Source: Schizonepeta tenuifolia
Lineage: Eukaryota; Streptophyta; Magnoliopsida; Lamiales; Lamiaceae
Direction: 5' to 3'
NCBI GenBank assembly: GCA_029490685.1
Contig: CM055955.1
Coordinates: 35,131,408 to 35,195,407 of the forward strand
DNA: 64,000 nucleotides
The notes under the pieces are model-generated. The model did no database searches. It saw nothing but the letters and a program-made list of their open reading frames with translations, and was not told the origin of the DNA. Shown here in pieces: positions 34,765-46,114 of this stretch. The position numbers were made by a program, and so were the translations under genes. The number at the start of each line of letters is the position of its first letter. The stretch's first letter is position 1.

Positions 34765-35850
34765 GTATGATGGAAAGAAAAGAGTGAAGATGCAAGCAGT
34801 CACTAGGGCAACATAATGCCAACTGATTTCAGGGCCTACTCTATTCACTATGGTGCACAGGGAGAGTGAATCTATAGAAGAGATGTACCTGATTACTCCT
34901 TCAGTAATGGAATCTGTGGTGAGCTCTCAACTGCAGCCCTTGTTGGAGGAGTTCGAGGATGTATTTGCTGAGCCTCATGGTTTGCCACCTGTTAGAGGAG
35001 TTGAACATCAGATTGTGTTGAAACCAAATAGCATGCCTAAACATCAACACCCTTACAGGACATCACATACTCACAAAAATGAGATTGAGAGAATTGGTGG
35101 GGAGCTACTGAGGGATGGAATTATACAACACAGCAAGAGTTCATTTGCTGCCCCAGTTATTTTAGTTAAGAAGAAGGACAACACTTGGAGGATGTGTATT
35201 GATTACAGATATCTCAATTCCCTCACAGTTAAACATGATTATCCCATTCCCATCATTGATGAGCTTTTGGATGAACTCTATGGAGCTAAGTTTTTCTCTA
35301 AATTGGACTTAAGGTCAAGATACTTCCAAATACTGGTAAATCCTTCTGACAGGCATCTCACTGTTTGTTCTACACACCAAGGCCATTATGAGTTTTTGGT
35401 TATGCTTTTTGGATTGTGTAATGCGCCTGCTACATTTCAATCCCTAATGAATATTGTGTTTCAGTTTCAGAAGCATCTAAGGAAGAGTGTACTAGTGTTT
35501 TTTGATGACATACTAGTATACAGTAAATCTTGGGAGGGGCATCTTGTTCATTTTAGAGAAGTTTTACTACTGTTAAGGGAAAACACCCTGTATGCTAAGA
35601 TGAGTAAATGCAGTTTTGGTCAGCAGAGGATTGAGTATCTGAGACATATCATAACTCCAGAGGGAGTATCTACTGACCCTGAGAAGGTTGCAAGCATGAC
35701 AAACTGGCCCACTCCAAAAACAGTTAAGCAACTAAGGGGATTTTTGGGTTTGACAGGCTACTACAGGAAGTTTGTCAAAGATTATGGCCACATCAGCAGA
35801 CCACTCACCTTGTTGTTAAAAAAAAGATGGGTTCAAGTGGAATTCTGAGG
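34765..35850 (+). pseudogene. Ty3 reverse transcriptase (broken)
   Basis: The chromovirus RT follows the protease after the B insertion. It has PYRTSHTHKNEIERIGGELL, FAAPVILVKKKDNTWRMCID, FSKLDLRSRYFQI, the catalytic FFDDILVYS near 35500 and the end LTGYYRKFVKDYG. A TAA at 34812-34814 cuts it from the protease, and the reading frame reopens at the ATG at 34850. It is lost again by a frameshift in the A8 run at 35818-35825, at the start of RNase H. Confidence 0.88.
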
Positions 35851-36538
35851 CTGATCAGGCCTTTCATCAACTTAAGACAACTATGTCCACAGCTCCAATC
35901 TTAGCATTGCCCAATTTCAGTTTGCCTTTTACTCTGGAAACTGGGGTTGGTGCTATTCTAATGCAACAAAACAACAAGTTTTGTGCCCAAGGAACCAAGC
36001 ATTATCTATCTATGAGAAAGATTTTTTGGCTGTTGTTATGGCCGTACAGAAATGGAAATCCTACTTGCAGGGCTAGAAGTTCATCATTAAGACTAATCAA
36101 CAGGCTTTGAAATATTTGCTTGACCAGAAATCAGTTAATCTTGTACAACATAGGTGGCTCACTAAGCTACTAGGACTCAACTATGATATTCAATACACAA
36201 GGGGTAGTGATAATAAGGTGGCCGATGCCTTGTCCAGGTGTACTGTTGGACAAGAGGAGTTGGATGCAATTACTATTGTCACTCCTAATTGGATCCAGCA
36301 AGTAACTCTCAGTTATCAAAATAATCCCGATCTATCTCAGATTATCACTGCTAAATTTGTTGATAAGGATTCATTTCCTGATTATGACTTAACTGTTGAT
36401 TTGTTAAAGTATAAAGGCAAGGTGGTGGTGGGTTCTAACACTAATCTCAGATCTGTTTTAGTGCAAGAGATGCACAGTACTCCATATGGTGGGCATTCTG
36501 GAATCCATGCTACTTATATGAGGTTGAAGGGGTATTTC
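35851..36538 (+). pseudogene. Ty3 RNase H and integrase zinc-binding N-terminus (broken)
   Basis: RNase H pieces (STAPILALPNFSLPF; GVGAILMQQNNKFCA) are missing the catalytic Asp-Ala-Ser segment through a small deletion near 35940. The frame changes again near 36100. The last part (HRWLTKLLGLNYDIQYTRG ... NKVADALSR) is followed by the H2C2 zinc-binding start GGHSGIHATYMRLKG. Element C cuts the sequence after 36538. Confidence 0.8.
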
Positions 36539-38115
36539 TGATGGTCCCGAAACGAGTTACTGGTGTATGGGGGGGGGGGGAATACACCAGTTAGGATTTT
36601 TCAACTTTCGAAAAACTTAACACTTGAAAACAACTTCAACTGAGTAAAAGGACTCAGGTGGGATCTCACAGCTGAGTAAGCAAACTCAGCTGGAAGAGCG
36701 GTGCTGTGCGGAATGTGGTGGAAAATAAACTCGTTAAAAACAACTCACGCAAACCAGCTCGGTTGGTCAAGAACCAAAACAGCTCGGTTGAAAAAGTGCA
36801 AAAGAGGTTTGAATGCTGGTTAATTCGGTCAGTTAGAAATGCAATATGGACTGAATAAAAAATAAACACGACACACAAGATTTACGTGGTTCGGAGATAA
36901 CTCCTACGTCCACGGGGAGATGTGAGTCCACACACCTCAGTCCAAGTTCTTCTGGACAGAACCACTCAGCTTACGCGGGCTGAGTAACCGTTACAGTTTA
37001 GTTTCCGGGCACTAAACAGCCTAAGTCAAGTTTACGGGTACTTGATGACCTGACTACTCAATTACAGGAAGAGTAAGGTCCTAGCACACTTTTTAGGGTG
37101 TGAGAAAGGGTAGGATTTCTAACTACAGCTCGATCAAGAATGAGAGCTGGATCTAAGGCTTGAACGAATAAACACTCAACCTAAGATCAAAAACAGTTTC
37201 GAATTCTAGGAACCCTCAGCTACTAATGTTCTCTCAAATTGGAACTCTCAGCTGCTGATGCTCTTAGATGATGATTTTGCAGATTTGCTTTGATTTCTCT
37301 CGAGAAAGCTTTTGAATTTTTAAGTCGTCTATGTGTCTATCTGCATCTGTGCTTCTCGAATGAGAGGATGCCTCTATTTATAGGCGGAGAGAATCAACTC
37401 GCCGTTGGAGGAGCAGTTGATCTCTGATCGGTTGAAAGCGATGGCTTGTCTCTCATCTATGCAGACTTTCCCGATATGGCATCTGTGCTCCTTTGCCTTC
37501 CATCTGAGACAGCCTTGTGTTGGGCCAGATGGGGTAATGACTGAACGGTCAAACCCTCATGTGACTTCCTTTTGAAATTCAAATCTTTGACAGTCAACTT
37601 CGGTTTGTCGGTTGAAAGTCTTGACCTTCATCTGAGTGATCTTCAGCTGATGTTCCGATCTGTCGAGTTCTCAGCTGACTTTGAACTTCAAAACAGTTGA
37701 ACTCCTTGTTCAGATTCTATAACTGAGGTTCTGAAACTGAACCCTCAGTTGTCTTCCACTTCTTTACTCAGTTGGGTTTGAACCCTCAGATGATTTCTTT
37801 TTCATCTGATGTTCTCTTCCTTTCAACTGTTTCTCATTTGATGAACGCTCAGTTGGTTTCCTTCAACTGATGTTCTGAAGACTTCCCCTTGTTTACATCT
37901 GAACAAATGAACTCTCAGTTGTCTTTCTTCACAACTGATGTTCTGTCTGAGTGACGCCTTGTTGCCATCTTCAGCTGGAGACCTGTAAAGATAAAAACTT
38001 AACTTTGCTCAAACAGCGAGCCTAAATTCTAACATTAGGTACTGGCAACATCTACTCAGTTGGGGTCAGCCGGTTTTGGAATTCATCAAAACTTATACTA
38101 ATAAATTTCCCAACA
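36539..38115 (-). repeat. 3' LTR of copia element C
   Basis: 1577 bp with a 12-G run at 36569-36580 near one end. A TATAAATA box lies on the minus strand at 37375-37382. The polypurine tract follows at 38117-38130. Confidence 0.92.
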
Positions 38116-38116
38116 A

Positions 38117-38130
38117 TTTCCCCCTTTTTG
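38117..38130 (-). other. Polypurine tract of element C
   Basis: AAAAAGGGGGAAA directly before the 3' LTR in element orientation, identical to that of B. Confidence 0.75.
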
Positions 38131-38460
38131 ATGATGCCAAAACCACTTACAACTTGAAACCACTACTGATCTAAACCTCACTAACTTATCTAAAATCTCA
38201 GTTGAAATTCTAGACAGTCTATAAGATAAAACATCAAAGGGTTAGCACAGTTATAACATGAAATTGAAAGACTTTGTGATTCAGAGCTTGGACAATGAGG
38301 AATTGTTCATCAAGGTGAATCGCATTATATACTTTGAAGTTTTTGTTACAACTGAAGGTTACAAAGTTAAGCGCAAAACATAGAAAGATACAACAGTTGC
38401 TTCAAAAACTACAACATCCAAAAACATTATCAGCTCAAAAACTTTGACAGCTCAGAAATA

Positions 38461-41400
38461 CTATTGACCGTACTTGTTGAAGATACGGTTGAAGATCTCC
38501 TTCTTCGCTTCCGACTCAATCCCAGTGTTGACGCCGTGTTCCTTGCATACTTGCCTCGCCTCAGCTAAGATCGTATTTCTATTTGGCGTGCTTGTGCCTT
38601 TGATCATCGGAGGGCGGTATATGCACTTCTTTGGAACTGGAACAGTGTTGGGATCAAGCTGAGCATTCAGCATAGCTCGCTTGAACTGACTAAACATTCC
38701 AGGGTCTCCAGAGCTGAGTTCCCACAGGGCTTCCTTGAAGGCTAGCCTTGGGTCTTCAGTCGAGTAGACTTTCCTGTAATAGAAGTCATTGATGAACTCA
38801 TGCTTGAACTGTTCCCAGTCATCGTTCCACTCCGCATTCATCCACTTGTCAACATGTGGGTATCGAGACGGGAGCGGAGCGTTCTTCTGCAGCTGATGCG
38901 TCGACTTTCTAGCCTCAGCCTTCATCTGGTGCTTGTTGATTCTTCACACACTCCGGCTGGCTTTGTTTCTGTCGACGTTCTTCTCCACCTTGGCGAGCTC
39001 CTTCTCGAACTTGGCCACCTTCTTGGCCTGATCGGCAGCGAACTTCTTGATCCAAGAGGGATTCAAGTACTTCTCCTTAGGCACCTCCATAGCTTTGGCA
39101 GCTTCGATACAGTCTTCAACGGATATCCCGTCAAGTTCTGCATCGAGCTTGGCTGTGAGCTCGGCTACGAGGTCGTAGGAGACTTCCAGTTCGGGCTGCG
39201 ACCCTTCAGCTTCAGCTGGCACTCCTTCTCCTTGCTGGAGAACAGCTTTCCCTTGTCCATCCCCAGCTGCCGGCTCCTTGTCTTCCCCAGTTGCTGGCTC
39301 CTTGTCTTCCCCCTTTTTCGCATCATCCAAAAGGGTGGCAACAGTGCCATCCAGAGAGGTTAACTTGGCTTCAGCTTGTTGAATGCGGGAAAACAGCTCT
39401 TCAACAGCGTCCTTCTCTTCCACCTTCTTCGCCAACTCCAAGTCTTGGCGCTCCTGCTCAGCTCGCTGCACAGCTGCAAAGGTCGCAGAGACCTCTTTGT
39501 GAAGGGAGACGAACTCAGCTCGGAAAGAGGCGAACTGAGCCATCCACTCCTGGTCCTGAGTCTGTTGGGACTTTGCGAGGTCAGATTCAGCAACGGTCTT
39601 GAACACGTTGAAATCCGAGCTGAGGCTTTGAACAGCCTTCCTTAGAGCCGAGACCTCCGAGCTGGAAGAAGTGGATAGATCTTCGAGCTTGTGCTGCAGA
39701 GAAGAGGAGAGGTGATCTAGCTGATTCTTCAGGCTGGCATTTTCTGCCATCAGTTGCTGCATCCTGTCAGCTTCTTCCTCCTTGCCCAGCTGGATCTTGG
39801 ACAGCATCTCCGTCCTCAGCTGGTTGACCCTCTCCGAGATCAGCTCGCAGATGACGTCGGTTGAGAGAGCTGGCTGATCGGAGGGTCCGGGCAGGAGCGG
39901 TGGTTGTGGCTGGGCAGCAGACTCCAGGACAACCGTGGCAGATCGGCTGGCGAGGTAGGCCTTGAGCTTGTCTTCTTCTCTCTTGGCCGCCTCATCAGCT
40001 GCGTCGACGTCGTCCATGCATGAGGCATTTTTGGCGAGCATGTCATCAAGAAAATGAACAGCTTCAGGGTTGTTGCACAGCTCCCTGGTGTCTGTCCCTT
40101 CTCGGATGCTTTTGTCCAGACGTCGTCGGAGCACAGCCACCTTTTGGTTGTAAGCCACCTCCAGGCTCTGGTAGTCGAAGTACTCCCTCAGGTTGGATTC
40201 TTCGACCTTTAACTTGTCCCAGCCATGGATCCTGAGGGTCTCCTCCTTCACGTACCAGTAGCTGAATATGACACTGAATTGGTATAGAAGCTCCGTCCCG
40301 AGAACAGAGAAAATGGGCATCGATGTTGCCTCGGGGAACATACCAATCAGCTTGCGGAAGCAGTAGCTGAGTCTTCTTTCATATTCAGCCAGGATCGCCT
40401 GACGGTTGGCTTCTTCATCGATCTGAGGGGGGTCGATATCGAAGGTTAAGGGTTCGATGGTTTCATCAACGTTGGCCGAAGAAGTGGTCACAACGTTGGC
40501 ATCGAGCGAGAGGCTCGGAATATCTGACTGAGGACCAGTTGAGAGAACCGGATCCTCTTTGGATGGAGAATTGGCTGGCTGGAGGATTTCTTCAGTCACA
40601 GGTGGGTTAACCTGGCTGGCATCAGCTCTAGACCGACTGTCGTGGGACTCCTCAGATGAAGAAGAGTCATCTGAGGAGGAGCTGGCATCCATCACTTGGA
40701 TCTCCACGTCTCCACCTGCCTCCTCAGCCACGTCCTCCTGGCGAGGTTGAAGAATAAACCCAGCTGGGTCAACCGATTGACTGGATTCGGTTGACTCCTT
40801 CTCCTCAGCCGGCTTGACCACCATTGGACTTGTTGTGGATGGTTTAGCCGCTGGCTGGATGATTCTTATCCTTGGCCTCTTCTGCAGAGGTTCCTCCTCT
40901 TCCTCCTCTTCGTCTTCTTCCTCCTCAGCTACCTCTTCCAGCTGGCGCTTCGCCGGCTTGGTCCTCGAAGGGCGACGAGCAGCTGCCTCCACAGCTGGCT
41001 TGGGGACACCCTTGGGGGTGTAGACAGCTTCTACAACATCCCTGGCCTTCTTGGCTGAGGGGAACAGTGACAGCTTGCTGACTGGAGTGTCCTCACTCCC
41101 TTCCCATGTCAGCGGCAGACCCTTTGTGGCTTGGAGGATGAGGGCTGATATCTTTGTCCTGAAATTGAGAGTCCCCTTGACACTCAACAGAACATCCCCG
41201 GACTCAGCTGTCGTCTCGGATATCTTCTGCTTCTCCGACACCAGCTGGCTCTCTATATATCCCAACCAGTCGACCTGGTGCATCTCTTCCAGGGCCTTCT
41301 GCTGCTTGAGCTTAGGACGGCTGATGTCCCCGAAGGCTCCACCATATGCGAAGATGCATTTGGAGATTACATCGAAAAGAAGTCGGTGCTCCGGCTTCAG

Positions 41401-41886
41401 CTTTGTCCTTTGCATGCTCCCCTTCAATGGTTCGGGAACAAGAAGAATGGTTTGAAGGAAGGCATCAGCTTCCTTGTCAGAAAAGTTCCCCACCACGTCT
41501 GTGGCTTCACGGTTTCTGGGGATGAGCTTCTCCAGCTCCTTCGACACCTTTATCTCCACAACGGAGTCTTCTACTGTTCGGAAGGTTCTGTGGCGTTGCT
41601 TGCACGGGATGATCGTGACAAGCCCGTCATTTGCGACTCGTTGCAGATTACGGTAGAAATGTACGATCTGCTTCCTGAGCAACAGGGCCGGAGAGAGGGT
41701 GGCCCAATCAAGCAGATGGTGGTCGGAGAGGATGGCGGCGATTGGAGCGAGCTCAGGCGAGGAGAGAGCCGCTCTGGATAATATCTGTTCGAAATGAATC
41801 TTCGACATCACCATGTCGAACGATTCCTGGAACGTTGCAGGCTCTGAGGAAACCATCTTTTTAGAAGCTTTTGACTTGGGCGCCAT
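38461..41886 (-). pseudogene. Third ORF of copia element C (one in-frame stop)
   Basis: A frame of 1141 codons from the ATG at 41886 to 38461 with a single stop, TGA at 38941-38943, where B has CGA. It follows B along its whole length: N-terminal PATFQESFDMVMSKIHFEQI, an acidic run with a nuclear-signal-like KRPRIRI, a Ser-rich section, LIGMFPEATSMPIFSVLGTE, a coiled coil (LISERVNQLRTEMLSKIQ onward), and the basic end with NDDWEQFKHEFINDFYYRK. The first 980 codons are open. The ATG at 41886 is preferred over an upstream non-ATG extension because it matches the B start and leader. No membrane segment or signal peptide is evident, so 'env-like' describes position only. Confidence 0.8.
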
Positions 41887-42021
41887 CTCGAGGAGATATA
41901 TATGCAAAGAAAGAGTGAAAGACTTTACTGGAAATGGCGAAACAAGATTTGAGAAGATGATGAATAGTGAGTAAAGATATGCACGAAAAGAGAAAGTAAG
42001 GATCACTTCCTGATTTGCCGT

Positions 42022-42029
42022 ATTATATA
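42022..42029 (-). promoter_or_regulatory. TATA-like box before the third ORF of C
   Basis: TATATAAT on the minus strand, about 137 nt before the ATG at 41886, in the same place as TATATAAA in B. The leader between box and ATG is well conserved between the two elements. Confidence 0.5.
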
Positions 42030-42362
42030 ATCTTTGACTCGGATAAAATCAACGGCTGGGGTTAAATCGCGCGAATCTATTAACGGCTGTGATTTTGCGA
42101 CTGTTGAGTAATTTTGACTGATATACCATGCGCGCGAGTGAGAAGGTGAATAGTTTGAGGTGTCAGCCCAGTCGCACTATAAAGTAAGGCTATAGGTGTT
42201 CAGCCAGACTTTACATTAAATGCGATATGATGGCTTGTTTAGTCTAGCTGACATGTTCAGGAATGTTTGAATTTATTTCGAACATTCTCATTTAATATCA
42301 TAACACCTTCAGTCATAAATGATACCTGCCAGCTGATGTCTGAATCAGCTGTGTTCATATGT

Positions 42363-42500
42363 TGAATTCCTCAGTTGCCGCATACCATCAGCTGACTCGA
42401 GTTCGTCTGTTCAGCTGACGTCTGTTCCATTATTGCAGCATACCATCAGCTGACTCAAGTTCATCTCCTCAGCTGACGTTTGATGTCCTCAGTTGGCAAT
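42363..42500 (-). repeat. 58-bp tandem repeat between pol and third ORF (C)
   Basis: Two diverged copies of the CATACCATCAGCTGACTCRAG unit with TCAGCTGA palindromes, matching the pair in B. Confidence 0.65.
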
Positions 42501-42629
42501 TCGTATCTGATATTCCCCTTTCAGCTGAGCTTCCCCCTTCATCCGAGCTTCCCCCTTAAGTCGATATCTGATTCTTCAGCTCGGATGAATCCTTATCAGC
42601 TAGGATGATTCTTCTGCTCGGATGAGTTT

Positions 42630-45600
42630 TTAGCTCGGATCCAAAAGTCCTAGAAGATCACACAACATCTTGAACCGGGCTTCAGGAAGAGGTTTGGTGA
42701 GGATGTCAGCTCTCTGAATCTCAGTTGGGATCTTCTCCATGGACACATCCTTCTTCTCAATATGATCTCAGATGAAGTGATGACGAATATCGATATGCTT
42801 AGTCCGAGAGTGATGAACAGGGTTTAGAGAGATAGCTATGGCACTCGAGCTATCACAATGTATGGGAACCTGTCCAGTTGAGACTTCATAATCTCTCAGC
42901 TGCTGCTTCAGCCACAATACTTGCATGCAACAGCTTCCGGCAGCCATGTACTCTGACTCGGTTGTCGAAGTAGCAACACACGCTTGTTTCTTGGAGAACC
43001 ATGAAACTAGCTTGCTTCCCATGAACTGGCAGTGTCCAAAAGTAGACTTTCTGTCCAACCGATCTCCTGCAAGGTCGGCATCTGAGTATCCAGTCAGCTG
43101 GATATTGTCATCAATTGGGTACCACAATCCAACATTGACAGTTCCCTTCAGATACTTAATGATGTTCTTTGTTGCCAACATGTGTGCTTCTCTTGGTTGG
43201 ACTTGAAAACGAGCACACACTCCAACTGCGTATGAAATGTCTGGTCGGCTGGCAGTTAGGTAGAGCAGCGAACCGATGATCCCTCTATACTGGCTGGCAT
43301 CAATGAGCTTTCCCTCAGCTCCTGGTTCGATCTTCCAGTTCGTGTTCATAGGGATCTTGGTTGTCTTACTTGTCTGCAATCCGAACTTGGTGATGAGCTC
43401 CCTTGTATATTTGGACTGGTTGATGAAAATCCCTTCAGGTGACTGCTTCACTTGTAATCTAAGGAAATAATTCATCTCGCCCATCATTGACATCTCGAAC
43501 TTTTCCTTCATAAGATCGGAGAATTTCTTGCACAGCTCCTCCGACTTGGACCCGAAAATGATGTCATCGACATAAATTTGCACGACAAGTATATCTTCTC
43601 CAACTTTGATGGTGAACAGAGTTTTATCAACTGAACCTCGTTTGAACCCCGAGTCCAGAAGAAATCCACAAAGAGTGTCATACCATGCTCTTGATGCTTG
43701 CTTTAGACCATAGATAGCTTTCTTCAGCTTGTACACTCTTCCATCTCCAGTCTCAAAACCAGGAGGCTGTTCAACATATACATCTTCTTTTATATCTCCA
43801 TTGAGGAATGCACACTTCACATCCATCTGATATACTTTGAACTTGTGATGTGCGGCATAAGCTAGAAAGATCCGGATGGCTTCAAGCCTTGCAACTGGTG
43901 CAAAGGAATCTTCAAAGTCAATTCCTTCTTGTTGGCAGTATCCTTGAGCTACCAACCTTGCTTTATTCCTCACAATGAATCCAATGGCGTCTCTCTTGTT
44001 TTTGAAAATCCACTTTAGTCCAATCACCTTGACACCATTTGGTCTTTCTACCAACTCTCATACACAGTTGCGTAGAAACTCATTCAATTCTTCTTGCATG
44101 GCTGTTGTCCAGTGGACACAATTGAGAGCTTCCCCAACATTCTTCGGTTCTGGAACATCAGCTACATAGCAAGAAATCATGGCAACATCTCTAGCTTGCT
44201 CGAACTCCTCTAGAACTGCCAATTCCTCAGCATATTGGGCATAAGTGTTGGATTCTTCCTCGGTTGATTCTGGATTTGCAACTCTGCTCCGTGTGCGCGC
44301 ACCCTCGGTTGGATCTCCGATGATGTCGTTGGTGGAATGAACTTCATACCATCTTCGGTTGCGTCTTCCTTCTTCTTCCAACAGTGGCTGTTCAGACATC
44401 TGAGTTGGAGTCTTCAGAGCTGGTGATTGATCAGCTGTTGAGTCTGGATCCTCAACATTTACAATAGATTGAACTGAGTTCGGTTGGGCATCGGATGTTG
44501 ATGCAGTTGGAGGGACATCAGCTGAAGTTCCCCCTAGGGACGAGCTGAGGTCTTCGCATTCATCTTCAGAGGAGTATGGGTCCTCATCCTCAGTTGCCCA
44601 TACCAGTGGTTCAGCTCAGTTCTTTTCCCGAAGAGCTTGCGATCTGGTGAGAATTGGTAGAACAGCTAGATCCGCGTGTTGTTCCTTTACCTGTTCCCTG
44701 CACTCAAAGGTAGATTCATCAAAACTAACATGAGGTGTTATTTCCACAACACGAGAGCTGTTGTTGAAAACTCTATATGCCTTGATCCGAGCTGCATATC
44801 CAAGAAGTATGCCCTTCGAAGCTTTGGCATCAAAAGTTTTCAACTGAGTCTTCCCATTGTTGTGAATATAACACTTAGATCCAAAAACACGAAAATAAGA
44901 AATATCTGGCTTTCTGCGTCTCCACAGCTCGTAGGGCGTCTTTCCCAACCGCTTGGTGAGAAGAGATCGATTCTGTGTGTAGCATGCTGTGTTGATCGAT
45001 TCAGCCCAAAATCTCTTAGGTAGTGCTGAGCTCGCTAACATGGATGTGGCTGCATCCTTCAGAGTTCTATTTCTTCGCTCAGCTACGCCATTCTGTTGTG
45101 GAGTACGCACGGCTGATGTTTGATGGGTTATGCCATTCTTTTCGCAATACTCAATGATGGTTTCATTTAGAAACTCCGTTCCACGATCTGATCTGATAGA
45201 TATGATCTTCATCTCTTGTTGGTTCGATATCCGATCCATTAGCTTGGGCAGCTCATCTCAGGTTTCACTCTTGTGGCGCATGAAGATGGTCCACGTATAT
45301 CTTGAGTAGTCATCAGTTACAACCAAAGTATATTCGTTTCCATTAATGCTTTTTGGTGTAACTGGCCCGAAGAGATCCATATGGATCAGCTGCAACACTC
45401 GGTCAGTTGAAGGAGTTGACTTCAACCAGAAGGAGGTTCTAGCGAGCTTTCCCAGCTGGCATGCACTGCACATGTGTGTTGTTGAAAACACTCGGTTAGG
45501 TATGCCTCTTGCATGTTCTTGTCTGGCAAGTCGGTTCATCGTCTTGAAGTTCAGATGGTTGAGCCTTTTGTGCCACAGCCAGCTCACATCCGAACTGCTC

Positions 45601-46016
45601 TTTGACAACAGGCAAGTGTCAGGGAGGCTGCTGTTCCAGTCAGCGTAGTATACATTCCCTGTTGGAGATCGATTTCCCAACAATATCACCTGCTTTGATC
45701 CAACATCTTTAACTCTGCAACCCTGTGCATCAAACTTGACAGAGAACCCATTATCACAGAATTGGCTGATGGAGAGCAGGTTATGCTTCAATCCATCAAC
45801 AAAAGAAACATTAGAAATTGAAACATGATTGGTTTCAAGGGTACCGTAACCTCTGGTATAACCTTTTGAGTTATCACCAAAAGTAACTGATGGACCTTCT
45901 TTCTCCACGAAACTTCCAAGCAAATCCTTCAGATTTGTCATGTGTTTCGAGCATCCACTATCCATCACCCACATTGTTGTAGACGCCTTCTTCTTCCTCA
46001 GCTGTTTCTCCTGTAC
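42630..46016 (-). pseudogene. pol: Copia C pol: protease, integrase, RT, RNase H (stops)
   Basis: 1129-codon frame with all domains in copia order: protease DSGCSKHMT, integrase RSDRGTEFLN and the QQNGVAERRNRT block, RT YVDDIIFGS, RNase H TTESEYMAAGS. Stops are at 45255-45257 (CGA to TGA in HKSETR), 44613-44615, 44055-44057 (TGG to TGA) and 42765-42767 (CGA to TGA near the end of RNase H). The longest uninterrupted piece (44054-42768) holds a complete RT and most of RNase H. Compared with B no frameshift has occurred. Confidence 0.88.
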
Positions 46017-46114
46017 CTGCAAGGAGAAACTCGCTTAGGTCCCCAATTTCAGTTGGGTCCTGGAGGGTTAGAACCAGTTCCCGCTGGAACCGTGCGTCGC
46101 TTTTCTCTGTACAC
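46017..46114 (-). other. Candidate 98-nt intron between gag and pol (C)
   Basis: Minus strand: it starts GTGTACAG after ...ATTCGA and ends TTTCTCCTTGCAG before GTACAGGAG. The gag frame from 48544 ends in phase 0 after 810 codons at the donor, and pol starts in phase 0 at the acceptor. The only gag-frame and pol-frame stops at this junction (46049-46051 and 46035-46037) fall inside. The position and length equal those in B. Confidence 0.55.

Noticed and set aside
36666..36878. 70-codon frame in the C LTR, identical at 48817-49029
   Set aside because: The two LTRs are nearly identical, so identity is not evidence of coding; the frame is not kept in the B LTRs.
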